The position numbers and the translations under genes were made by a program. From NCBI GenBank assembly GCA_014204435.1, contig JACHLF010000012.1:32791-96790 (forward strand): DNA of 64,000 nt. Direction: 5' to 3'. This document shows positions 49,948 through 58,186 of the stretch, one piece after another (position 1 is the stretch's first letter; each line of letters starts with the position of its first letter). The notes under the pieces were generated by a model, which had not been told where the DNA came from, did no database searches, and saw only the letters and a list, made by a program, of their open reading frames with translations. This DNA is from Mycobacteroides chelonae (lineage in GTDB: Bacteria > Actinomycetota > Actinomycetes > Mycobacteriales > Mycobacteriaceae).

Positions 49948-51227
49948 GCGTCGCGCTCCAGCAGCTTCTCGGTTGCCGCTAGCAGCGCGCACGTGGCAAG
50001 ACCGTCGACGGCGGCGCCGACGGTGTCCAGCGGCGGGAATGACGGCGCCAGCCGAATGTTCCTGTCGTGCGGGTCGTTTCGATACGGGAAGGTGGCACCC
50101 GCCTCCGTGAGCGCGATCCCGGCCTCCTTCGCCAGTGCCACGGTGCGCTTGGCGGTGCCGTCGAGAACATCGAGGCTGATGAAGTATCCACCCTTGGGCT
50201 CGCTCCAGGACGCGATCTTGCTATCGCTCAACCGAGCGTCCAGAATCTCAAGCGCCAGTTGGAATTTCGGCGCGAGAATCTGTTGATGCTTATGCATGTG
50301 CAGCTTGACGCCCTCGGCGTCGCCGAAGAAGCGCAGGTGCCGCAACTGATTCACCTTGTCCGGCCCGATGCTGCGCTTGCCTGCGTGCTGCAAGTACCAC
50401 GCGATGTTGGCCAACGATCCGCCCATAAAGCTGACACCCGCTCCTGCAAAGGTGATCTTCGAAGTGGAAGCAAAGACCAACGGGCGGTTGGGGTGTCCAG
50501 CGGTTTCAGCAAGACCGAGCAGGTCAACGTTCCTGACAAAATCGTGCGTGAGTGTATGCACGGCGTAGGCGTTGTCCCAAAACAGCCGAAAATCCGGCGC
50601 GGCCGTGCCCATCTGGGCCAGACGGCGGACAACTTCCCATGAGTACACGGTTCCCGTCGGGTTGGAGAAGACGGGAACACTCCACATGCCCTTGATGGCA
50701 GGGTCCGAGGCGACAAGTTCCTCAATGAGGTCGACGTCAGGGCCGTCCTCGCGCAGGGGGACCGGGATCATCTCGATGCCGAAGGATTCGGTGATCGCGA
50801 AGTGACGGTCGTATCCGGGCACCGGGCACAAGAACTTCAGTACCGGCTCGTCCTTCCAGGCACGAGGCGAGTCGACGGTTCCGTGCAGCAGCGAGTAGAC
50901 GATCACGTCGTGCATCAGCGAGAGGCTGGCATTGTTCGCGGCGATCAGGTTGGGCGCCGCGATGCCGAGTAGTTCGCCGAAGATGGCGCGCAGCTCCGGC
51001 AGTCCGTTACCGCCGCCATAGTTGCGCGTATCGGTGGCGTTGCCATCGAGATAGTCGCCCTCACCGGGCAGCGCAAGCAGCCCGTTGGCCAGGTCCAACT
51101 GCTCGGGCGCGGGCTTACCGCGGGTGAGGTCCAGCGACAGGCCCTTGGCCTTGAGCTGGCTGTAGTTCTCCTGCTGCAACCGATGCCGAGCTGCAAGTTC
51201 GTCGGGTCCGAGCGACAGGAACGACAC
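49944..51227 (-). CDS. aspC: Aspartate aminotransferase AspC (Rv3722c-type)
   Basis: A 427-residue fold-type I PLP aminotransferase: LSLDLTRGKPAPEQLDLANG, GGGNGLPELRAIFGELLGIA, KFLCPVPGYDRHFAITESFG, MWSVPVFSNPTGTVYSWEVV, FRLFWDNAYAVHTLTH, the Schiff-base lysine in FASTSKITFAGAGVSFMGGS and RNIRLAPSFPPL with the carboxylate-binding Arg. This large, atypical clade is the main aspartate-producing transaminase of M. tuberculosis. Lies downstream of dnaX with two lipoproteins in between. Confidence 0.93.
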   Translation of the reverse strand: MSFLSLGPDELAARHRLQQENYSQLKAKGLSLDLTRGKPAPEQLDLANGLLALPGEGDYLDGNATDTRNYGGGNGLPELRAIFGELLGIAAPNLIAANNASLSLMHDVIVYSLLHGTVDSPRAWKDEPVLKFLCPVPGYDRHFAITESFGIEMIPVPLREDGPDVDLIEELVASDPAIKGMWSVPVFSNPTGTVYSWEVVRRLAQMGTAAPDFRLFWDNAYAVHTLTHDFVRNVDLLGLAETAGHPNRPLVFASTSKITFAGAGVSFMGGSLANIAWYLQHAGKRSIGPDKVNQLRHLRFFGDAEGVKLHMHKHQQILAPKFQLALEILDARLSDSKIASWSEPKGGYFISLDVLDGTAKRTVALAKEAGIALTEAGATFPYRNDPHDRNIRLAPSFPPLDTVGAAVDGLATCALLAATEKLLERDA

Positions 51228-51242
51228 GGCTTTCCCCTATTC

Positions 51243-51255
51243 GCCCCTACGGGGC
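51243..51255 (-). terminator. Small GC hairpin after ffs
   Basis: GCCCC-tac-GGGGC, a five-base perfect stem 26 bases past the SRP RNA end on the minus strand and just before aspC. It could end ffs transcription or be part of the aspC leader. Weak. Confidence 0.35.
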
Positions 51256-51280
51256 ATCTGGAGGTCGCGATCTTCGGAAA

Positions 51281-51370
51281 GGGGACCCCGCGCACCCGAC
51301 AGAGCCCGTTGACCCTTGCTGCCTTCCAGCCCTGGGGGAGTTCACAGGATAGACGCCGCGCGGGGTCCAC
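51281..51370 (-). ncRNA. ffs: Signal recognition particle RNA (4.5S type)
   Basis: On the minus strand the RNA reads GTGGACCCCGCGCGGCGTC at its 5' end and GTGCGCGGGGTCCCC at its 3' end, forming the long outer stem. The domain IV core is GGGCTGGAAGGCAGCAAGGG, with the GGAA tetraloop and the asymmetric internal loop that bind Ffh. Size about 90 bases. It sits upstream of aspC and is read in the same direction, as in other mycobacteria near dnaX. Confidence 0.92.
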
Positions 51371-51496
51371 GGATCAGTCTAGTGGGTGAGCCACGTCGCA
51401 CGTGACCGTGGTAGATATTGCCTGCCTATATCCTCCCCATCGGATCGAGGCAAGATCCTCGTGCCCTCGAATTCGTATATGAAAGGACTGCCGGAT

Positions 51497-51919
51497 ATGG
51501 AAGGCATTCCAGCTCTTACGGAATTTCCGCTGCACTCACATGATAAGCTGCGTTACGCCGACACAGACCGACAGGGGCATGTCAATAACGCGGTCTTCTC
51601 CACTCTGCTGGAAACTGGGCGAGTCGAGTTTCTCCACAACAGTGCCCGGCCGATTCTTGATCCGAACACCGCATTTGTCATCGCTCGTTTGGAGATCGAC
51701 TTCCGGGGCGAAATGCTATGGCCGGGCCACGTAACTATCGGTACCGCCGTGGATTCCGTTGGACGCAGCTCGCTCAAACTTCGTCAGGCTATTTTTCAGG
51801 AAGATCGTTGTGTCGCACAAGCCCGCTCCGTCATTGTGTTGATGGACGAGAAGTCACGCCGCTCAATACCATTCTCCGAGGAGGCTCGCACCCGCCTTTT
51901 GTCGCCGACAGAAGGATGA
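51497..51919 (+). CDS. Acyl-CoA thioesterase, 4HBT hotdog fold
   Basis: A 140-residue hotdog thioesterase: HSHDKLRYADTDRQGHVNNA, the 4HBT motif with Asp and the N-A-V helix start, VFSTLLETGRVEFLHNSARP, FRGEMLWPGHVTIGTAVDSV and a C-terminal strand (CVAQARSVIVLMDEK). ATG 51497 is chosen with AAAGGA nine bases upstream. The open frame back to 51386 is not homologous. Codon use is less GC-biased than its neighbours and the gene is not part of the M. tuberculosis order here, so a later insertion is likely. Confidence 0.82.
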   Translation: MEGIPALTEFPLHSHDKLRYADTDRQGHVNNAVFSTLLETGRVEFLHNSARPILDPNTAFVIARLEIDFRGEMLWPGHVTIGTAVDSVGRSSLKLRQAIFQEDRCVAQARSVIVLMDEKSRRSIPFSEEARTRLLSPTEG

Positions 51920-51926
51920 TGCCCGG

Positions 51927-52325
51927 CTACGGGCACGGGGCCTCTACGAACTCCAGCGTGCTGTCCGGGCGCCCGCACTGATATGTCCAGTTCGGATCAC
52001 CGGCCTGCCAGTGCCCATCCTTGCGCGTCATCGATGCTGCTAGGCGAGAGACCGTCACCGAATCATCGAATTGGCCAACATAGGTGGCCGACGCCGTCGT
52101 GGTGCCCCCGATATCCGTGGTTTCGATGAAACACGCCCGGTAATCGTCTGGTACGCCGGCCGGATCGCATTTTCCCTGGCGAAGTAGCGGACTCAGCGCC
52201 GTCAATACCTCCTGCCGCGACGGCTTACCGACAGGCGCGGAGTCCTGCTTCTGTCCGGGCGCGCACCCCAGAGGCATCCACGCCTGGACGCATATCGCCA
52301 CCACTGCGACTGATCTCACATGCAT
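51927..52325 (-). CDS. Small lipoprotein, unknown function
   Basis: A 132-residue exported protein: MHVRSVAVVAICVQAWMPLG C with lipobox MPLGC at residue 21, then a cysteine-rich domain (LRQGKCDPAGVPDDYRACFI, TYQCGRPDS, VEAPCP). I do not recognise the family. It has the look of a mycobacterial LpqN/LppP-type secreted lipoprotein. The start at ATG 52325 is required to give the leader; the frame to 52508 is an extension. Converges on the thioesterase gene with only seven bases between. Confidence 0.6.
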   Translation of the reverse strand: MHVRSVAVVAICVQAWMPLGCAPGQKQDSAPVGKPSRQEVLTALSPLLRQGKCDPAGVPDDYRACFIETTDIGGTTTASATYVGQFDDSVTVSRLAASMTRKDGHWQAGDPNWTYQCGRPDSTLEFVEAPCP

Positions 52326-52654
52326 GTGACTATCTTTGCGCACCAACAGGTTGTACACCGTGGAACTTTTAATTTGGTTAGCGGAAACTACGGCAAGAGT
52401 CCTCATGAGCCTCGTCCCGGCCCGTGTCAACGGCGCCGCAACGATTGCGCACGACAGTACGGTCCTCGGATTTACCGATTGCCAGCTCTGCTCCGGCGCC
52501 TGGCGCATGCCCTCGGATGTGGACCACCGCTGGGCCTGCTGGTGACCGCCTTGATCGGTGAAACGGTGCTCATGACCAGATGCCGACGCGTACAGGTCGC
52601 GTTAGACGCGACGGCGGACATAGGCACCCAGCGTGATCGGCTACCATGACCGAC
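52326..52654. other. Intergenic region, no gene seen
   Basis: About 330 bases between the lipoprotein start and tRNA-Ser. Frames that cross it have no family character. It must hold the lipoprotein and tRNA promoters but I see no confident hexamers or repeats. Confidence 0.5.
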
Positions 52655-52743
52655 GGAGGATTCGCCTAGTGGCCTATGGCGCTCGCCTGGAACGCGGGTT
52701 GGGTTAACAGCCCTCAGGGGTTCAAATCCCCTATCCTCCGCCA
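52655..52743 (+). tRNA. tRNA-Ser(GGA)
   Basis: GGAGGAT at 52655-52661 pairs with ATCCTCC at 52733-52739; discriminator G and encoded CCA follow at 52741-52743. The anticodon loop reads CTGGAAC in the stem CTCGC/GCGGG-type pairing, giving anticodon GGA, and the long variable arm (GGTTGGGTTAACAGCCCTC) is type II, as expected for serine. GGTTCAAATCC is the T-loop. Confidence 0.95.
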
Positions 52744-52756
52744 AAGTGCGCTGTCC

Positions 52757-52790
52757 GAGCCCCGCGTGTGCGTCAGCACACGCGGGGCTC
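52757..52790 (+). terminator. Terminator hairpin after tRNA-Ser
   Basis: GAGCCCCGCGTGTGC-gtca-GCACACGCGGGGCTC: a perfect 15-base stem with a four-base loop, starting 14 bases after the tRNA CCA. The 250 bases from here to 53041 show no gene. Confidence 0.85.
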
Positions 52791-53040
52791 TCCGCGAAGA
52801 GCGTTCAGTGTTCGTGTCGGTTTCTGCCGTCCAGGGCCTGCGTGAGGCGGACGCACCGTATTTGTCCCTGGTGAACAGCTTTTCGGCAGCGTGCAGTTCG
52901 GTGGCAATCGTTTTTGGGCTGCTTTTCCACTTTGCCTATGGATACCAGTCAGCCAGTTCAGCGTCGATGGCGATTTCAGTCAATCAACGAGGTTGTTAAT
53001 GTCATGGCTGCGTCGCCGTTGAAACCATACGTTCGACGCC

Positions 53041-54432
53041 ATGACGAGCAGCGCCCCACGAATCGACCCGCTCACACCTGGCCGATCATTGCCCGGGGTC
53101 ACAGATCCACCCGTGACGGTTGAGGACGTGTTTCGTTTGGGGGCACCGAAGTGGGCGCTTGCGCTGGGGAAGGCGTACTTCCGGTACGTCAGGCGGTCGA
53201 ATTTCCTGCCCTCGGCAGTGCAGCAAGCGGCCGTCGACGAGTTCTCGACAGCCGAAGACACGTTGTCCGATGACTTAGTTGCGGCAATGGCTCGGCTACC
53301 CAAAGGAGAAGGCCGCGCCCAGTTCGAACTGGCTTTGGAGCAGGGAATCAGCGCCGTCGAGGACCCCATGCCGGAATTGGTAGCACTTCTGGCAGATATG
53401 GAAAGCACCCCCTACTGGGTCGACCCGGTGATACTGGAGCGCGCGCAGAGGGCGGTGAGCCGGAGCCCGCTGCGGTCCACCGTATTCACTACAGCCGCCG
53501 TTGGATTGCCGTTTACCTATCTGAGCCCGCACAGCAACGTCATCCTTATGCTCATGGGGGGCCTCCACGAGAAGGCCGCAAGTAGGCTCTTGGAAACGGT
53601 TGCGTGGATCTACGATGCCGGGCAACCTGGCGGTTTAGACCGATTCGGCGCCGGATTCAAATCCTCGGCGCGGATCCGAGTGATCCACGCCTACGTGCGC
53701 TCCGGTACGGCGTCGCTGTCCCGGCAACAAGGCTGGGCTTACGACGTCCCCATCAACCTCAAGGCGCAGGCGGTTACCATGAACGCCTTCATTATCGGAT
53801 CGCTCGCGGTAATGGCTGTGGGGAATCTGTTTTCGATCCGTGAGGCGAACGCCATTCTGCACATGTACCGGGTGATGGCTCATCAGATGGGGATTCCGAC
53901 CGAATTGCAGCTTTCATCGTTCACCGAATTCGCGAGACTCTTCGGTGCGGTTATCGACACGGCAGGAGTCGATAGTTATACACGCCCGTTGACGCAGGCG
54001 ATGCTGAACGCAACCCCTGCCCTGACAGGGACCGCACGCTTTGGGCCACTTGCGCGAGCCGCAGAAAAGATAGTACTCACCACACAGGCAACGTTCACTC
54101 GGACGATGTTGGGCAACACGTTTGGCAACAATGGCGGGTATCCAGGCAAGAGCGCCATCGGGTATCTCGGCTGGATTTCTTTCACCTGCTTCAACCTGGT
54201 GTCGGCGATGGCGAACCGCTTGAGGTATACCGGGCGTCCGCACCAGCGATTCGTTGAGAACGCCGCCCGGCGGAGACAAGAATTCGCGAACATATCCAAG
54301 CGCATTCAGATCGACAAGACGTATAACCGCGAGGGGTCCCACGGAACGATCGAAGAGAACGCCCGGAAGCTGGGTCTGATTACCAACGACGGTACGGTGG
54401 TTATGCCGAATGTGGCGGTCGTCACCACCTGA
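53041..54432 (+). CDS. Oxygenase MpaB-family (DUF2236) protein
   Basis: A 463-residue protein with the DUF2236 pattern: RAPKWALALG-type opening (LGAPKWALALGKAYFRYVRR), PYWVDPVILERAQRAVSRSP, GLHEKAASRLLETVAWIYDA, GAGFKSSARIRVIHAYVRSG and DVPINLKAQAVTMNAFIIGS, where His residues bind haem or iron in latex-clearing Lcp and fungal MpaB relatives. Substrate unknown; some mycobacterial members act on polyisoprenoids or phospholipids. TACGTT lies seven bases before ATG 53041, so the mRNA is probably leaderless. Codon use is moderately AT-richer than the backbone, and the gene sits between tRNA-Ser and lucA, so an insertion at the tRNA is likely. Confidence 0.8.
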   Translation: MTSSAPRIDPLTPGRSLPGVTDPPVTVEDVFRLGAPKWALALGKAYFRYVRRSNFLPSAVQQAAVDEFSTAEDTLSDDLVAAMARLPKGEGRAQFELALEQGISAVEDPMPELVALLADMESTPYWVDPVILERAQRAVSRSPLRSTVFTTAAVGLPFTYLSPHSNVILMLMGGLHEKAASRLLETVAWIYDAGQPGGLDRFGAGFKSSARIRVIHAYVRSGTASLSRQQGWAYDVPINLKAQAVTMNAFIIGSLAVMAVGNLFSIREANAILHMYRVMAHQMGIPTELQLSSFTEFARLFGAVIDTAGVDSYTRPLTQAMLNATPALTGTARFGPLARAAEKIVLTTQATFTRTMLGNTFGNNGGYPGKSAIGYLGWISFTCFNLVSAMANRLRYTGRPHQRFVENAARRRQEFANISKRIQIDKTYNREGSHGTIEENARKLGLITNDGTVVMPNVAVVTT

Positions 54433-54441
54433 AGTAATGCT

Positions 54442-54594
54442 TCACGTGAACGCACTGTCGCCCTTGGGCTTCGTATCAACGACAGCGGCGACAAGACGCG
54501 GTGCACATCGGGGAGGAACTGGGCTGGGCGCTACTATCATTTTCTTGGCAAACCTCTTCATGCGCATCCGATAACCATTGACATCGATCCGCAT
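54442..54594 (-). CDS. Possible 50-residue small protein
   Basis: ATG 54594 with a GAGGAA site six bases upstream starts MRIDVNGYRMRMKRFAKKMI, continues to KPKGDSAFT and stops at 54442. It is basic and shows a methionine-rich start. No family recognised. It fills the gap 54433-54748, converging on the DUF2236 gene stop. Codon use is plausible but not strongly biased, so it may be chance. Confidence 0.3.
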   Translation of the reverse strand: MRIDVNGYRMRMKRFAKKMIVAPSPVPPRCAPRLVAAVVDTKPKGDSAFT

Positions 54595-54748
54595 CACATT
54601 TCCTCAGCGGTAGCCGGGCGGAAATACAGACGGCATGCGCGTCGACAGCAATTCCATCCGCCACCTCCGTGCCGCCTTCGCAGCAGGTTTATAGGCTAGG
54701 CTCTGGTCCCAGTAGACACAGGGTCTCAGGACCGCATCAAGGAGGGCG

Positions 54749-55420
54749 ATGGCTGCCGGACGCCGGAAGGCGACCATCGTTTTGAGCAGCAGCCATGCCG
54801 CTCTCTCCTTGATCGCCGGACTACTTTTCTTTCTTTTCGTGCTGCCCCGCTGGCCCGAACTAAACGGTCTCGCCGGCCACTCCTTCGGTACCTCGATGCG
54901 CATCACGGCTGGTGTCCTGATGGCGGCGGCGGGTATCCCGGCGCTCATCTCCTGGCGCCGCACCCGGCGACCCGAATTCGCGACCCCGCAGCTGGCACTG
55001 ACCTTGCGTGCGTCCTGCTTCGCCGGCCACTTCCTGGCCGGCGCCTTAATTCTCGGCACGGCGGTTGGCGAGATATGGCTGAACCTGGATCGCTTCGGCA
55101 TCAGTGAGTTCGCGGTGTACGGCGCCGCGGCCGCCATCGGGCTCCTGGCCTTCACGGCCTGCCCGCTGGCATTTGTGGCCGAGCTCCCGGAGAAGGAACG
55201 TAAGCCACGGCCCGCCAAGAAAAAGAACGTCGACGTCATCGCCTCCGATACCGATACAGATGCGACCGAGGAGAGCGCAACGTCCGACAAGACCGCGGCC
55301 GGGGAATCCGATATCGCGCAGACGTCCGAAGCACCCGAAGACCCCTCCGAGGAGGCCGCGGGCGAGAGTGCCCTTAAACCGGCAGGCGGCCTGCGGAACA
55401 TCCGCACTCGGCGGTCCTAA
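54749..55420 (+). CDS. lucA: LucA-like conserved membrane protein
   Basis: A 223-residue protein with four hydrophobic segments (LSLIAGLLFFLFVLPRW, ITAGVLMAAAGIPALIS, FLAGALILGTAVGEIWL, AAAAIGLLAFTACPLAFVAE) and a long acidic cytoplasmic tail rich in Asp, Glu, Thr and Ser (SDTDTDATEESATSD). Position after aspC-ffs-tRNA-Ser matches Rv3723/LucA, which stabilises Mce1 and Mce4 complexes for lipid and cholesterol uptake. Identification rests on synteny and topology from memory. AAGGAGGGCG directly precedes ATG 54749. Confidence 0.75.
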   Translation: MAAGRRKATIVLSSSHAALSLIAGLLFFLFVLPRWPELNGLAGHSFGTSMRITAGVLMAAAGIPALISWRRTRRPEFATPQLALTLRASCFAGHFLAGALILGTAVGEIWLNLDRFGISEFAVYGAAAAIGLLAFTACPLAFVAELPEKERKPRPAKKKNVDVIASDTDTDATEESATSDKTAAGESDIAQTSEAPEDPSEEAAGESALKPAGGLRNIRTRRS

Positions 55421-55917
55421 CCGGCGTCCTTGCCCCGCGCCGATAAGACCAACACCGAACCCTCCGTGGGCGCGAAGGCCCTGACCTCCCAGCCACCCGT
55501 GGCTGTTGTCGTGGACAGCATCCGGTCCAACTCGTCGCTGCGTTCGAATTGCACAGCGGACGGCACGCCGGTGTCGAGCGTCTTCCACAGACGGGGTCGC
55601 GTTGCGAACACCATGCTGGAGCGGAAGGGCGCCACATAAGCGGCCAGCTGTCGCGGCGGCATTTCGATGATCGCGTCAACCCAATATGTGGTGCCAGGCC
55701 CCGGAAGGGGCTCGTCGCTGAAGAACCCTTGCACCCATTCACCGGTCACCGGCTTAGGCAGCATGGGGAATCGCTGCTCCAGCGGCTCGGAGTCATAGCG
55801 AACCGGCGACGCTCCGGTCTGTTGCGGCGTATACGGCGCCTGGGTGGACGTGGGTTCGTCCCCTGACGAGCAGCCGCACAGGCTGACCATGAGGGCCGCG
55901 ACAACCCACCGTCTCAT
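55417..55917 (-). CDS. Lipoprotein, unknown function
   Basis: A 166-residue lipoprotein. ATG 55917 gives MRRWVVAALMVSLCGCSSGD with lipobox LCGC; the longer frame to 56058 is an extension. The mature part has a Pro/Thr/Gln-rich linker (TSTQAPYTPQQTGAS) and WVDAIIEMPPRQLAAYVAPF. No family recognised. TACCGT lies six bases before ATG, suggesting a leaderless mRNA. Stop overlaps that of lucA (CTAA), the tail-to-tail arrangement seen repeatedly here. Confidence 0.65.
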   Translation of the reverse strand: MRRWVVAALMVSLCGCSSGDEPTSTQAPYTPQQTGASPVRYDSEPLEQRFPMLPKPVTGEWVQGFFSDEPLPGPGTTYWVDAIIEMPPRQLAAYVAPFRSSMVFATRPRLWKTLDTGVPSAVQFERSDELDRMLSTTTATGGWEVRAFAPTEGSVLVLSARGKDAG

Positions 55918-56074
55918 TCCTGCACGGTACCGCCGCGCCGCGACATACCGGCGAGCAACCACACGCCACCGTTCCCACCGACAGTCCACGTGCCGGCCGT
56001 GGTCATGATCGCGTTGCCTCGCAACCCCGATCATCATCCATGAACCGTCCGCCAGCACATGCTGCGGGCAGTCA

Positions 56075-57103
56075 CTACAGCTTCCTATCGGTATCCCGGG
56101 ACGGCTGAACGCGTTTCGGTTCTCCCGGCATCTTCGGGTAGTTGGGCGGATAGGGCATATCGCCCAGTCCGTTGGCCTCGTCCCGTTCTACCATCTCAAG
56201 CAGCGACTCGATCGACTGCGGTGCGTCGTCCATCTCGGCCATGGGATCTGGGCGTTTCCCCAGCAACCCGGGCACGGTCGCGATGGTGAAGTCGTCAGGT
56301 TCGGCATCGACCAGTTCGTCCCACGTCAGCGGGGTGGAGACGGTGGCGATCGGGGTGCGCCGCACCGAGTACGCCGACGCCATGGTGCGATCACGCGCGT
56401 TCTGGTTGAAGTCGATGAAGATGCGCTCGCCGCGCTCCTCTTTCCACCAGGACGTGGTCACCTGCTTCGGTGCTCGACGTTCCACCTCACGTGCCAACGC
56501 GATGCCGGCCCGCCGCACCTCGATGAAGTCCCACCGGGCCTCGATGCGCAGATAGACGTGGATGCCCCGGCCCCCGGAGGTTTTGGGGTAGGCGACCAAG
56601 CCCAACTCGTCGAGCAGCGGACGCAGCACCTCGAGAGCCACCGCCTTGGCCTCGTCGAATCCGGTTCCCGGCTGCGGATCCAAGTCGATCCGCAGCTCGT
56701 CGGGGTGATCCAGATCGGGATACCTGACCTGCCATGGGTGCAAGGTCACGGTGCCCATGTGCGCCGCCCACACGATGACGGCGGGTTTGGTCACCCGCAG
56801 GACCTCCGCGGTTCGGCCCGACGGAAAGGTAACCTCGCAACTGTCCAGGTAGTCGGGATGGTGCTTGGGCAGCCGCTTTTGATAGATCTCTTCACCGTCT
56901 ATGCCGTCGGGGAAGCGCTGCAGATGAGTGGGCCGGTCGCGCAGCGCGTTCATCATCGGCCCGGTGGCAACGGTGCGGTAGTACTCGGCGAGGTGGCGCT
57001 TGGTGCCACCATCAGCCCCCAACTGCGGGAAATACACCTTGTCAGGGTTGCTCAGCCGGACGGCGATGCCGTCGACATCCAGTTCCTCGGCGGGCGTGGG
57101 CAT
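56075..57103 (-). CDS. polD1: LigD-type DNA polymerase/primase domain protein (PolD1)
   Basis: A 342-residue archaeo-eukaryotic primase-fold polymerase: VRLSNPDKVYFPQLG, LAEYYRTVATGPMMNALRDR, PTHLQRFPDGIDGEEIYQKR, LRIDLDPQPGTGFDEAKAVA with the catalytic D-x-D, LGLVAYPKTSGGRGIHVYLR and FIDFNQNARDRTMASAYSVR. In mycobacteria stand-alone PolD1 (Rv3730c) inserts ribonucleotides at breaks and works with LigC/LigD repair. ATG 57103 is chosen because TATGAT (57111-57116) lies exactly seven bases upstream; ATG 57115 is an alternative. Divergent from ligC with interleaved promoters. Confidence 0.92.
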   Translation of the reverse strand: MPTPAEELDVDGIAVRLSNPDKVYFPQLGADGGTKRHLAEYYRTVATGPMMNALRDRPTHLQRFPDGIDGEEIYQKRLPKHHPDYLDSCEVTFPSGRTAEVLRVTKPAVIVWAAHMGTVTLHPWQVRYPDLDHPDELRIDLDPQPGTGFDEAKAVALEVLRPLLDELGLVAYPKTSGGRGIHVYLRIEARWDFIEVRRAGIALAREVERRAPKQVTTSWWKEERGERIFIDFNQNARDRTMASAYSVRRTPIATVSTPLTWDELVDAEPDDFTIATVPGLLGKRPDPMAEMDDAPQSIESLLEMVERDEANGLGDMPYPPNYPKMPGEPKRVQPSRDTDRKL

Positions 57104-57122
57104 TACCGTCATCATATGGGAA
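57101..57122. promoter_or_regulatory. Interleaved divergent leaderless promoters of polD1 and ligC
   Basis: Plus strand: TACCGT (57104-57109), six bases, then ATG 57116 of ligC. Minus strand: TATGAT (57116-57111), seven bases, then ATG 57103 of polD1. Each gene's -10 lies on top of the other's start region. The two start codons are only 12 bases apart, so RNA polymerase cannot occupy both at once. Confidence 0.65.
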
Positions 57123-58186
57123 TGGACCTGCCCGTCATGCCTCCTATCGCACCAATGCTCGCGAGACCTGTCGCGAAAATCCCGGCTGACGCGTCATATG
57201 AGCCCAAGTGGGATGGGTTCAGGTCGATCATCTTTCGGGATGGCGAGCAGGTGGAACTAGGCAGCCGCAACGAGAAGCCGCTGACCCGGTACTTTCCCGA
57301 TGTGGTCGCGGCGGTGCTGGCCGAGCTTCCCGAACGGTGCGTGATCGACGGGGAAATCGTGATTGCCACCGAGGCCGGACTGGATTTCGAGGCGCTACAG
57401 CAACGGATCCACCCGGCAGACTCCCGGGTGCGTCTGCTGGCCGAGCAGACACCCGCCTCGTTCATCGGGTTCGACCTGCTGGCGCTGGGCAACCAGGACT
57501 ACACGGACCGGCCATTCAGCGAGCGCCGCGCCGCGCTGACGGATGCGCTCTCGGGTGCCGGGACCTCGATACATCTGACCCCCGCCACCACCGATCAGGA
57601 CACCGCGCAGCGCTGGTTCGAGGAGTTCGAGGGTGCCGGCACCGACGGCCTCATCGCCAAACCGTTGGCCATCGCCTATCAACCCGATAAGCGCGTGATG
57701 TTCAAGATCAAGCCGGAGCGAACCGCCGATTGCGTGGTCGCGGGGTATCGGGTGCACAAGTCGGGTGACGACGCCATCGGATCGCTGCTGCTGGGCCTGT
57801 ACCAGGGCGATGGTGCATTGGCCTCGGTCGGTGCGATCGGCGCCTTCCCGATGGCCGAGCGCAAGCGCCTCTTCCAGGAACTGCAGCGGCTCGTCACTCG
57901 CCTGGAGGATCACCCGTGGAACTGGGCCGCACACGACGCCGGTGAGCGCAACCCGCAGAAGAACGCCGGCTCGCGCTGGAATGCCGGTAAAGACCTGTCG
58001 TTTGTCGCGCTGCGGCCCGAGCGGGTGGTCGAGGTCCGCTACGACCACATGGAGGGAGTGCGGTTCCGTCACACCGCGCAGTTCAACCGGTGGCGTCTGG
58101 ACCGCGATCCGCGCTCGTGCACCTACGAGCAACTCGAACGGCCAATTGAATTCCGTCTCAACGATATTGTTCCGGGCCTGGTGTGA
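57116..58186 (+). CDS. ligC: ATP-dependent DNA ligase LigC
   Basis: A 356-residue ATP-dependent ligase: YEPKWDGFRSIIFRDGEQVE with the nucleotidyl lysine (KWDG), CVIDGEIVIATEAGLDFEAL, FIGFDLLALGNQDYTDRPFS, GLIAKPLAIAYQPDKRVMFK and KIKPERTADCVVAG, then an OB domain (RPERVVEVRYDHMEGVRFRH). Seals nicks in the LigD-independent end-joining and base-excision repair pathways of mycobacteria (Rv3731). ATG 57116 is taken as the leaderless start; ATG 57122 gives the closest match to the M. tuberculosis N-terminus. Overlaps gluQ by GTGA. Confidence 0.93.
   Translation: MGMDLPVMPPIAPMLARPVAKIPADASYEPKWDGFRSIIFRDGEQVELGSRNEKPLTRYFPDVVAAVLAELPERCVIDGEIVIATEAGLDFEALQQRIHPADSRVRLLAEQTPASFIGFDLLALGNQDYTDRPFSERRAALTDALSGAGTSIHLTPATTDQDTAQRWFEEFEGAGTDGLIAKPLAIAYQPDKRVMFKIKPERTADCVVAGYRVHKSGDDAIGSLLLGLYQGDGALASVGAIGAFPMAERKRLFQELQRLVTRLEDHPWNWAAHDAGERNPQKNAGSRWNAGKDLSFVALRPERVVEVRYDHMEGVRFRHTAQFNRWRLDRDPRSCTYEQLERPIEFRLNDIVPGLV

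Noticed and set aside
52655..52743. Protein-coding frames across tRNA-Ser
   Set aside because: Both frames overlapping it read through the tRNA and have no codon bias.
56558..57115. Long N-terminal extension of the ligase frame
   Set aside because: It lies entirely antisense to polD1 and is not similar to ligases; the leaderless ATG 57116 fits better.
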